Assembly (NCBI GenBank): GCA_029817715.1
Contig: JARUPY010000602.1
Coordinates: 699,501-763,500, forward strand
Source of the DNA: Melastoma dodecandrum
Taxonomy: Eukaryota > Streptophyta > Magnoliopsida > Myrtales > Melastomataceae
DNA: 64,000 bases
Direction: 5' to 3'
In this document: positions 10,459-22,400 of the stretch, in pieces
Numbering within the stretch: the stretch's first letter is position 1
Layout of the letters: each line of letters begins with the position of its first letter
Made by a program: the position numbers and the translations under genes
Notes under the pieces: generated by a model
Told to the model about the DNA's origin: nothing
The model's input: the letters and a program-made list of their open reading frames with translations, nothing else
Databases searched by the model: none

Positions 10459-13400
10459 ATGCGGCTGTTTCGGCAGAGTTTGTCATCTAGCTCTGCGAAG
10501 AGGGTAACAGAGAACAAGGTTCAGTTGCATCTCAATGTGTATGATCTCACCCCGATAAACAACTACCTGTATTGGTTCGGCCTCGGGATATTTCATTCTG
10601 GAATAGAAGGTATGATAGTAAGTTTTTGTTGGTGCTTCTTCAAGCAAATTTTTTTGGCCTGGATTGGATAATGATCATAAAATCACTGGGATGCGGGAAA
10701 ATGCCTGGAAGTTTGTGCTACTTGATGAGGATTTTATTGTAAGGAGAAAATTTTCTGCTAGTACGTGATGATTGCTCGGTGTTCTCTGTCGGGGTTGAAA
10801 AATGTAGGATATCTTCGTTCTTCTGAAATGAAACCTTGAAAAGATTATTGGATTTTTGTTATTGTATAGCGGAAAATGAGTTCTCATCATGCTGGTTTTG
10901 TATCACTATCCAACCACGTAATAATCCTCGATAACCAGCACCCCTCGCCCATAATTTTCCTGACATAGTCTTACCGTTATCCTTGTCGAATAGTATTTAT
11001 ATTCTTATGTCAAGCTTTTTTAGCCTTTTGAAATGCACTAATCCCCTGGGACATTGTCTTGCCTTCCAAATCTTGTAGCTCATGGTCTAGAATATGGTTT
11101 TGGTGCTCATGAATGCTCAACAAGCGGGTTATTTGAGGTCAACCCTAGAAGCTGCCCTGGATTTATCTTCAGAAGATCCGTGCCCTTGGGCACTACCACC
11201 TTGTCAGGTTCGGAATTTCGCCTATTCATGGAGGACTTAGCTGGTAAATATCATGGGAATACGTATCACTTGATCTCGAAGAACTGCAACCATTTCACCA
11301 ACGAAGTAAGCATGCAGTTAACTGGGAAACCGATACCTGGCTGGGTGAACAGGCTTGCTCGATTAGGTGAGACGAATAAAGTTTCCATGAGAATGCATAT
11401 AATGTCTTGACTATTGATGGAGTCATTATGTTCTTCGCGGAATGCAACTCTGCCCTATTGCAAGTCAATGGTTGTCTTCGTTGGCCCTCTTTTTCTGGAA
11501 ATCTACTGCTCCATTTTGGTTTGTACGTGCTTAGTATTCAGAAAACGGTAGTTCCTTGGAGTGCAAACAAATTCTTGGGAACAAATAGTTTTTCCATTCG
11601 TTTCCTACGTCTTGGATGCTCGAGTCCTGATATTTATGAGGAAAAATGTAATTGATCCTTTTGTTTTTATAAATTTATCTGAGGAAGCGTGATGAAGTCA
11701 GCTTATTGAATTTGAGCCATAGCACCGCCATAGATAGTCGTCTGATAATGCACCAATGTCATCTTTAAGAATCCATATCAGGAAAGACTAAAATCGAGCC
11801 ATTTAAAAAATATGTAGGATCTAAGCGCCCAATGATAAAATGGATGGGATGGAACCACGATTGGTTTAAAAGCGTTCCGAGTTCTTGAACAAATTCCTCC
11901 TCTTGGCATAAGATTAAGAAGTATGCCTCCCGATACAGGATTTGCTTCTGTTGTTAAATGCCCGGCCAGAACCACACGTGCAAGTTTCTATGCATGCGGC
12001 TTGTCGGGAATTGTTCCGCTTAGCTTCAGCGTTGTCTTATGCAAGATGTTTGTACGCGCGCCTTCCGGCCTAGCACGCGCGCAGCGGTTCGGACGACCCG
12101 AGGATCCGGGCCCGCTCCCCTAGAGTCTTCCGGTCGGCGTCGCGACTCGAGCGTCGAACGCTGCGGAAAAGACCAGGGTGGTCCCTCCTTCGATTCCTGA
12201 CCGGGTCTGCCCAGACTCTTCGCCGATCGTCTCCATGCTCCTTAAGAGGCGACTGGCGAAAAGAAACGCATGGTCCGAGGAGGAAGCTTCAGGAGGTTCT
12301 AGGAGCGGCTCGTGTCGCCATCACCCATCCAAAATGACTTCGTAAAAAAAAGGGTTGTTAATTATACGGAGTCGCCACCGACTTAGTTTTAAAGCTTGGT
12401 TTAAGTCGGAAAACCAGAGTAGGGTTCGGGGATCCCTAATTACTAACTCTTACACTGAACATGCGAAAAGGGTGGCGTTTGCTCCAAAAGTTTGCTTTTG
12501 GTTAACGGGTGTTGGACCCGATCCGGGCATGACTCCGGACTCATGTCAATGTTTTACGGGCGTTGGACCCGATTCGGGCCTTTTGGGCCCGAATTCATGT
12601 GTGTTGGTTTAGCAAACAACATGCGACGATAAAATCCTAAAAGCCTAATAGCATGTACCGCAACCACAGATCAAGTATTTAGATGAAAGGGAACGAGGAA
12701 GGGTGGTGATCGTGAGCCTTGGGCCCACGACCCGTTACATGTGGAAATAACAAAAGATCAGGAGGCCCGCACCTCCCCCATGTACCTGAGATGACGGTTG
12801 TGGCCGCTTTATTATCTTGTCATCGCGATTTTCATACACGCGGAAAGATCCACGCGGTTTGATACACGCGCCTTCATGTAGCCGCTTTCTGAGGGGGGTT
12901 GGTTGGCAATCATCCGTCCCTGCAGCCGAGGAGTTCGATTTTGTCGGACTCGAAGAGTGCCGCAACCCGACGAAATCAAAGTGAGGTTGTAGCTCCGTCT
13001 CCGTAGGTCAATGGCCGAAATGGACGCTGCGTCAACGGGGGTCCAGTAGCCGAGGTCGGGGAGACGCCGACGGAGAGGGTTGAAGGGGTAGTGACGTTTG
13101 GGAAGTGAGTTCGCCGCTGTTAAATCCGGAGACGTCGGGGGGCTGGACGGTCGTTGCTGGACCTGAGGGAGGCCCCAGGGGAAGGTGGCTGAGATGGAAG
13201 GCCGCTTTGGGGCAGGAGCGTCACGGTGGCGGGATGGTCTCGCCGCCGGTTGCTGGATCTGCGGGCATCTACAGGAGATGGGTTTGCCGTCGGTTCGAGA
13301 GAACACCGGGAGGACGGATTGTCGTTGCTGTCGGTCTTGAAAACGTTCAGGGACTGTGAGACCAAGAAGACTTGAAAACGCCACTGCTTAACTTGTTAGC

Positions 13401-16400
13401 GCCCAAGAGAGGTGGTTTCTTCGCTGCCGCCGGATCTGAGGTGGCGGGAAGACATAGATCCGTTGCCGCCGAGTCTGGGGTGGTCTGGGAAGACTGATTC
13501 AGGCATGTCATCGTGGAAGGCGTGGTGGCCACTGCAGGTCCTGAGTTTCACCGCTGCTGGGCGTTGGGGAACGCCGAGGATGACGGGTCACCGTTTCTGG
13601 TTCGGAGAACGCCGAGGAGGACGCGGTTGTCGCTGTTTGGTCGCATCTCGACCTATCTTGGGAGAGTCTTCAGATTTTGTTGATTGCTTCGGAGACCTTG
13701 GCTGGTGGATGGCGTAGACGCAGTAGAGAGGATCAGGGACTTGTGTTTCCCTCGTCCCCTCCTCCCATTCTCTGAAGGTGAGTTCTCTTTGTATGTAGGT
13801 GGTGTCCTTCTGTCTCCTCTTTCTGTCGGTTTGTTATATTCTCGGTGATGATGATGTCTATCTCCGTCTGTCTGAGTCCCCCCTCTTTTTTTATTTTTTT
13901 TTTGTAAAATGTCTATCCGTCTTTCTCAGTATCTTCTTGCTGCCGTTTCAGTCGCTTATTTTTTAATTCAATGTCTTCTTTCTAACGGCATGTCTTTTCT
14001 TTTTCTGCTTCCTCCTACAAATGTTTCCTAGTTTTGGGGCAAGTCTCATCCCCACCATGACATAATGACGTGCTGTCCGTCCAACCATCGACAATCCTTT
14101 CAATATTCAAATCATCATCATGTATGATTTCTTTAGTAGTAGTAAGCTTAAGTTCCTTGTATAGCTGAACTTTTGGCTTCTGTCGCATACCCCAGTGCTG
14201 GTCTTTTGTTGTCCGAACGGAATCGCCCTTGTGACGCCATGCCGACAAATGACATTTGTGGACACCAACAACTGAGAACTCTTCGTCGTTGTTGGATTCC
14301 TGATCCAGGTTCTGCGAAATATGCGGGGAAAGAGCTAAAAAATGTTTCTGTGGTCGGGGACAGCAGATTCATGGAGGAATGGCATGATGAACGAGGCATC
14401 GCCAACGCTAATATGAGCTTGTCCGAGAGAGGCGCCGGATGCTAGATAAACCAATCTTCAACATCGGGGAAAGCTTGCAGATTCTTTAGTGTACCCTCAG
14501 ATTATATTGAAAAAATGCTAGTGTAAAGGAAAATGCCACGACGTAGTCCAGTCTTTCAAACTATTGGATCCTTTGCTAGGCCCTGAAGGAGGGAATATCC
14601 CCTCAAGAGAAAGTTCAGAAGAATCGGGCGGGTAGACCACGCTTGAGTCCTTCCATGCTTTGCATTCAATTCATAAGATTTCTGCAATTTATTGGATTTG
14701 ATCTTGTCCTGAAAGAGATCTCGGTTTGTTGACGGACTTGTCTCCTCTTCTGCTCATGGACATTCACTGCAGAGACCAATGTACTAGAAAAGAGCCACCC
14801 ACCATGCAAGAGAGACTAGATTAGCAATCCACAACATGAACTTGACTTAAACACATTCCTTTGCTTCCCCACCATGAGAATTTGCCAGTTTACATTGAAA
14901 AGAATTCGGGAAATGGACAAAAGACTGTTAAGAATGATCACAGGACTTCCCTTGGCTGTGTATTGCCGGGATAGTTGTTCTGATTCGTTTCCATCCGCTC
15001 CATCAGTTTTGTTCGGATCTTGAAGGAGTGGGCTGTCAGTTCTACCATACTTTGTCCTGTAAGATGATGAAATTTCACACCAGAAAGGCAGGCATAACTC
15101 GCGATTTGGGGTTCTACAGTTTGCCCCTCCTTGTGAGAGAATTTTTTTTTGAAAAATTTTCGCACAAGGATGTCATAGATACCCCAAATCGTGAATTCGA
15201 GGTACTCTTGATCGACCTGCACTTTGGTCACTTTGGAATTATAAGAAGAAAATTGTTGGTCATAAATGAGACCACGTGAACTACGGGGATAATCAAACTT
15301 GTATTGCATTAATGTGTGACATGTTTTATTTTGATAAAACATAAAGAGATTGTTTCTGAGTAAGTTTGGTAAAGGACTTCTTGACTTCTCTCATGGTTCA
15401 CTCTTATTTCGGAAAGCCGTCTTGATTGGATTTCAAAATTCCTTTGACTTGGATGCTCATGTGCCGATCAAATGAATTATTGTCTGATTGGAATGTGGTT
15501 CTGCCATAAGACTACAAAAAATGAGTTTAAGGATTTCATCAAAAGTTGTAGAGATTTCACCGTCCGAGCAAATTCTCCATTTTTTCAGATAGTGGGCCAG
15601 TCGAGGCGTTCCGTCAGGATTGGCAAATGGCTCATGTGTTTCTTCGAGGATGTTTTTTCTTATTTTTTTTGGAATAACACCTTTGCTCTTGCGACCATCT
15701 ATGTTGGCCCTGGTGTTTTAGTTTTACTCTTTTGTTTTGCGCTTTTCTCTTGAAGACTTCAGTCTTTGCGCTGATTTTGCTTTTTCTTTGTCAACGTGCA
15801 GGATATGCCCCACATTTGTTGAAAATGTTTTCTAGGATTTTGTGGGAACTTATTGAGCTGATGGAGATATTTTGTCCTTAGGAGCAACTCGACTGGCTCA
15901 CAAATCTATTAATGGTACCTCTTTGCTCGGACCTTGAGGAAGTGTCATCTCTACATTTCGCCACCTCTGACTTTACAAGTTTTTTGGGCAACTTTGATGC
16001 GAGGTGATCTGTAGACTCTGTGAGAGTGGTGAACACAGAAACTTTGGTTCTGAGGCAAACAATAATTGACGTGTTTGGGGTAGAGAAATAAAGAGAAGGT
16101 TTGATATCATCCCGGTTTGAGCATCTTTCGTCAAAGGATTCTTCGTCCGTCCAGACGCTTTTATAGGAAATTCTCACGGTGTTTGCACTTGTCTCTCAAG
16201 GGTAAGTGTTTGGGGATAGGCTTGCCTTCTCCACTCTCGCTCAGAAACATTTTATTAAAGATAATTTTGAATTATATGCAAATGAGCACACGAATGTTTA
16301 AGAAATTAATAGGTTTAGATACTCAAACCTCTGTGGTGCTCTTGTGCGAACTTCAAGGGGTGCACTTTCATGCCCCAGTCATGTTCTTTGAGATTAGAAT

Positions 16401-19400
16401 CAAACGGCCTCCACCCGACCACCCTCGCCGTTGCCCAGGAGTTTGTACCGTACTGTGTGGATGTCCATGTGCCTACACAGTTGACAACGGACAAAGACGA
16501 AGTTAGTTTATGTACTTCGACTCTTGTTTAGGGAGATAATAATGAAATAAAGTATCCGCTGGGGAGATGAGATGGATATGTCCGTCTCGATGATAGTTCT
16601 GGAAAAATATGCTTGTATCCTTGTTGAGGAATGCGACGTATGTAATCAACTCCAGCTTGAATGAAGGCAGGACTCCAGCTGGGGAAATGGAGATATGACT
16701 CCATCTGGGGAATTATGAAAAATTTTGTTAGAGAGCAGTGTAGATGATACTCCCTTTTGGTAGAATCATCTTTGGTTATGACAAAGGTAATCTCGAAGTT
16801 TTGGTTCGAAATTTTCCACCCAACCACCCGCGCCTTTGTCTGTAATGCAGGATGTTCATGTGCCTACACTCGCCAAAGGGCGGATAACAAGTAAGCTCGT
16901 GTAACTTGTTTATCTTAAAACGAAGTTTGCTCATGTAACTTCATTTATATAAAAGGCAAAGTAGAGTTTTTGATACTTCCCTTTTTGTGTTTCGTCATTG
17001 CATCTTCGTCCGGAGGAATCAAAGGATTGACGAAGTAGTTACTCTTGTCTGACGTCTGTTGTGTAAGGAAGTTCATGTACCTATCAAACAGATGACGAGA
17101 AACAAGTTAGTTCGTGCGACTTGTTTCTATTAGAGTGAGAATGAAGTTTGCTCGTGTAACTTCATTTGTAAGAAAGGTGAAGTAGAGTTTTGGTACTTCC
17201 CTTTGTGTTTCGTCGTTATGTCTTCATTCGAGGGAGATGAAGGTTTGACGAAATTGCTGCAAGACTTTGGCTTGAAGCTTTGCCGCCCTGCCACCCTCGC
17301 CTTTGCCATAGGAGTTTTGTACCATTCGTGTGAGGAGCTCTTGTACCTGCCCACGAGACAAAGGATGTAAACAAAATAAGCTCATGTAATTTCGCTTAGT
17401 TTGATGAAGAGAGTAAAGACTGTGTGATTCTCCCTTTTCATGTGTATTGTAAGTGTTCATTGCCCCAGTTCTTTGGGGATATAAAGAAGTTCGTTGACGA
17501 AGATTGTTCTGAAGCTTTGGTTTGAAGCTTTATTGTTTGTCTTCATTGTCTGCCTAGGGCGCTCATGTAGTCTTGTTGATGACATTTGTTTTGAAGCTTT
17601 GGTTTTCACTGTTTGCCTGGGACGCTCATGTATCCCTTTCATGTAATTTGTGGTGTTGTTGATGACATGTTGCTCCAAAGCTTTGGTCCGAAATATGTTG
17701 ATTGTCTGTCTAGGATGTTCATGTACTTCTCCTTTTCATGTGATTCGTTCGTTTGTCAACGGGGAATTAATCTTGCCCCAGGATAGCTTGGAGGTGATGC
17801 CCCAGGATTGCTCGGAGATATGTCTATGATCACTCAGAGATTTGCCCCTGGATCGGTCGGGGATTTGTCCCGGATCGCTTGTAGATTTGTCTATGATTAC
17901 TTGGAGATTTGCCCCAGGATTGTTCGAAGATCTGTCCCATGATCGTTTGGAGATTTGCCCCGGATTGTTCACGTAGTGTCGTCTTCATTGTTTTGCCAAC
18001 GAAGGCTGTTTTGAAACTTTGGCTCGAAACTTTTCCACCTTACCACCTTCGCCTTCGTCGTCTGTCTAGGATGTTCATGTACCTATAAGACAAGCCAAAG
18101 GGAAAAACAAGTGAGCTCATGTAACTTGTTCTGCAGAGAAGGTATTAGTTGATGAACGAATACTCCCTTTCATGTAGATTGTCGTTTTGTTGACAACGAA
18201 TGATATTTTGACGCTTTGGCTCAAAATTGTTTCCAGGCTTTGGCTCGAAACTTTACCACCCTGCCACCCACGCCTTCGTCAACATGCGACAAGGGCTAAA
18301 ATAAGTGAGCTCATGAAACTTTTTTTTTTTTTGCAAGGAAGAATTGATCAAGGAATGGATACTCCCTTTCATGTATTGTAATATCAAAGAGTGTCTACGT
18401 TGAATGTTTGTGACGGTTCTCTTCGATAAGATGATTGACTTCGGTTGAATGCCCCGGATGTGCAAAGTTGATGGCTTTTTGTGGTGCGCGTGGGCGATGA
18501 CCACAGCTGTGGTGGGCGGGCTAGGGGATTGGCTGCTCATGTGGTGGGCCGAGATGCTTGTTTCTCGTCAATGCGTGAGGCGGTGACTGACCTTCTCCTC
18601 TTTTCTTTGGTGACAGTTGGTGGTTGACTACTGTCGGGATGACCACTTGGGTGCCGTAAGGAATTCAAAGGAAATTACCCCAGTCGAAGTATGCGTCGCC
18701 GTTTGGTAGACATCATGCTCTTTGGTGTTGGTAAGCTGTTGTGTGAGCTCCAGACGAGTCATCTTGTACTGGTTCACTGCCGATCGAAGAATATGGTCCA
18801 TGTTCATATTTTTGTCGTTGGGATGCTGTGGATCCGACATTCGTCAAGTTCTTGTTGTCGGAGAAACGATGAGGTTGAATGAAGTGTTCATATTTGGGGG
18901 TTGAATGCTCGCAGCTATCCTGATCTCGCGATGCCGTTGTGAATGATGGGGTTTGCCCCTTGTGCTGGATTATGTTATGGAGTTATAAGCTGGGAAATTG
19001 CCCCTGTTTGGAATGATGTTTCCATTGGTGCCGAGGTTGTGCCGACTGATGATGTAGTGAGATTGCATCTGTTTCTTTGGAGCGATTGTTGGATCAGCAG
19101 GGCGTGATGTTCCCAATGTATCTGATTGTAGCATGTCCATGAATGGCTCTATGGGCTTGTCATTAGCTCTGATGTTGACTGTGGTTGGCTGATGAGATGT
19201 AACCTCCTTGGGGTTTTCATGTTGTCGTAGATTTGGCTTTGGACTTGGCTATCGTTGAGGAATCCTTGGTCTTCATGTCGTTGGATATACGGTTCTGGAC
19301 CTTGGTAGCCGTCAAGCATCTTTGGTCTCATGTTGTTGCATGTACTATGGTAGCCGTCGAGTAATTTGTGATTTTCATGTCTTGCCCCAATTTCTTTTCG

Positions 19401-22400
19401 AAGAGCCATGTTGGAGAATTAAACTTTATAAAGAAAGTAGAGAAAAGGTTTAGATTAGTATCATGCAACAGTGTAATTGATGCATGATAAATTTGTGATG
19501 TAGTTTAATCGCACTCATGTATGCATAAAAGTATGCATTATGTAATTGTAATTGTAAATGAGAAGTCATGATGCAATGGAGCAATTTCTGTGAATGACAT
19601 GATAATGTAACTACTGCAATCGAACATACACTCATGTAGTCATGCGAATACATGAATACAGTAAGCAATAAAATAGGTAGCGAATGTATGAATGCAGTAA
19701 GCAATAAAATAGGTAGGGATAGGAGAAATGAAGGTTGTTGAAGCCCATTGTAATAAACTCCATCAAACTGCAAAACGAGAAGTGTTAGTTTTATAGTCAT
19801 AGCAGACAAAGCGTACCTGACACCTGTCCCTGCACAAGTAGCAGTCACTCAGTAACAGACAAATGCACGTGCGGCGTCTGGTACCTGTAGTGAGCAAACA
19901 ATGCTAGACTCTCGGATGAAGGCTTCTAAACCTCCCTCGGACTGAGGGAAGCGGGGCCCCGGCCAAAAACCATACCGCAAATAGCAGCAAGCCGAGCCTT
20001 GCGGTGACCCCCTAAAAATCCTAGCCCCGGGTTCGGGCACACCTAGATATGCCTAGGAAAGCAGTAAACAAACACAACCATGAGAGCATACAAAGGGCAC
20101 CGAGCCAAGCAATTACACACGCAAACAAGAACTCTTCTCCGCATGTGGATTAAAAATGTAAGAGCGTTCGAAAGGAATCCACATGTCATTTCCCCAGCGG
20201 AGTCGCCATCCGGGATGTACGCGCGCCTTCCGGCCTAGCACGCGCGCAGCGGTTCGGACGACCCGAGGATCCGGGCCCGCTCCCCTAGAGTCTTCCGGTC
20301 GGCGTCGCGACTCGAGCGTCGAACGCTGCGGAAAAGACCAGGGTGGTCCCTCCTTCGATTCCTGACCGGGTCTGCCCAGACTCTTCGCCGATCGTCTCCA
20401 TGCTCCTTAAGAGGCGACGGGCGAAAAGAAGCGCATGGTCCGAGGAGGAAGCTTCAGGAGGTTCTAGGAGCGGCTCGTGTCGCCATCACCCATCCAAAAT
20501 GACTTCGTAAAAAAAAGGGTTGTTAATTATACGGAGTCGCCACCGACTTAGTTTTAAAGCTTGGTTTAAGTCGGAAAACCAGAGTAGGGTTCGGGGATCC
20601 CTAATTACTAACTCTTACACTGAACATGCGAAAAGGGTGGCGTTTGCTCCAAAAGTTTGCTTTTGGTTAACGGGTGTTGGATCCGATCCGGGCATGACTC
20701 TGAACTCATGTTAATGTTTTACGGGCATTGGACCCGATTCGGGCCTTTTGGGCCCGAATTCATGTGTGTTAGTTTAGCAAACAACATGCGACGATAAAAT
20801 CCTAAAAGCCTAATAGCATGTACCGCAACCACAGATCAAGTATTTAGATCAAAGGGAACGAGGAAGGGTGGTGATCGTGAGCCTTGGGCCCACGACCCGT
20901 TACATGTGGAAATAACAAAAGATCAGGAGGCCCGCACCTCCCCCATGTACCTGAGATGACGGTTGTGGCCGCTTTATTATCTTGTCATCGCGATTTTCAT
21001 ACACGCGGAAAGATCCACGCGGTTTGATACACGCGCCTTCATGTAGCCGCTTTCTGAGGGGGTTGGTTGGCAATCATCCATCCCTGCAGCCGAGGAGTTC
21101 GATTTTGTCGGACTCGAAGAGTGCCGCAACCTGACGAAATCAAAGTGAGGCTGTAGCTCCGTCTCCGTAGGTCAATGGCCGAAATGGACGCTGCGTCAAC
21201 GGGGGTCCAGTAGCCGAGGTCGGGGAGACGCCGACGGAGAGGGTTGAAGGGGTAGTGACGTTTGGGAAGTGAGTTCGCCGCTGTTAAATCCGGAGACGTC
21301 GGGGGGCTGGACGGTTGTTGCTGGACCTGAGGGAGGCCCCAGGGGAAGGTGGCTGAGATGGGAGGCCGCTTTGGGGCAGGAGTGTCACGGTGGCGGGATG
21401 GTCTCGCCGCCGGTTGCTGGATCTGCGGGCATCTACAGGAGACGGGTTTGCCGTCTGTTCGAGAGAACACCGGGAGGACGGATTGTCGTTGCTGTCGGTC
21501 TTGAAAACGTTCAGGGACTGTGAGACCAAGAAGACTTGAAAACGCCACTGCTTAACTTGTTAGCGCCCAAGAGAGGTGGTTTCTTCGCTGCCGCCGGATC
21601 TGAGGTGGCGGGAAGACATAGATCCGTTGCCGCCGAGTCTGGGGTGGTCGGGGAAGACTGATTCAGGCATGTCATCGTGGAAGGCGTGGTGGCCACTGCA
21701 GGTCCTGAGTTTCACCGCTGCTGGACGTTGGGGAACGCCGAGGATGACGGGTCACCGTTTCTGGTTCGGAGAACGCCGAGGAGGACGCGGTTGTCGCTGT
21801 TTGGTCGCATCTCGACCTATCTTGGGAGAGTCTTCAGATTTTGTTGATTGCTTCGGAGACCTTGGCTGGTGGATGGCGTAGACGCAGTAGAGAGGATCAG
21901 GGACTTGTGTTTCCCTCGTCCCCTCCTCCCATTCTCTGAAGGTGAGTTCTCTTTGTATGTAGGTGGTGTCCTTCTGTCTCCTCATTCTGTCGGTTTGTTA
22001 TATTCTCGGTGATGATGATGTCTATCTCCGTCTGTCTGAGTCCCCCCTCTTTTTTTATTTTTTTTTTGTAAAATGTCTATCCGTCTTTCTCAGTATCTTC
22101 TTGCTGCCGTTTCAGTCGCTTATTTTTTAATTCAATGTCTTCTTTCTAACGGCATGTCTTTTCTTTTTCTGCTTCCTCCTACAAATGTTTCCTAGTTTTG
22201 GGGCAAGTCTCATCCCCACCATGACATAATGACGTGCTGTCCGTCCAACCATCGACAATCCTTTCAATATTCAAATCATCATCATGTATGATTTCTTTAG
22301 TAGTAGTAAGCTTAAGTTCCTTGTATAGCTGAACTTTTGGCTTCTGTCGCATACCCCAGTGCTGGTCTTTTGTTGTCCGAACGGAATCGCCCTTGTGACG

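Larger units (their letters stand above)
15119..20215 (-). other. Non-coding interior of the LTR element
   Basis: About 5.1 kb without any long open frame or retroviral motif. Degenerate repeats of the words GCTCGAAACTTT-CCACC-CGCCTTCGTC-GATGTTCATGTACCT recur near 16400, 16810, 17270, 18010 and 18240. Shorter arrays occur at 17510-17700, at 17770-17970 (GATTTGCCCCGGATCG-type units) and as a 36-bp duplication at about 19650-19720. Confidence 0.8.

Noticed and set aside
14173..14445. Conserved 90-codon gene present twice (also at 22337-22609)
   Set aside because: It is identical only because both copies lie in near-identical LTRs; it has no known motif and runs antisense to the element.
20192..20208. 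tRNA-Arg gene fragment
   Set aside because: Only the 17-nt 3' end with encoded CCA is present, next to an LTR; this is a primer-binding site, not a tRNA gene.
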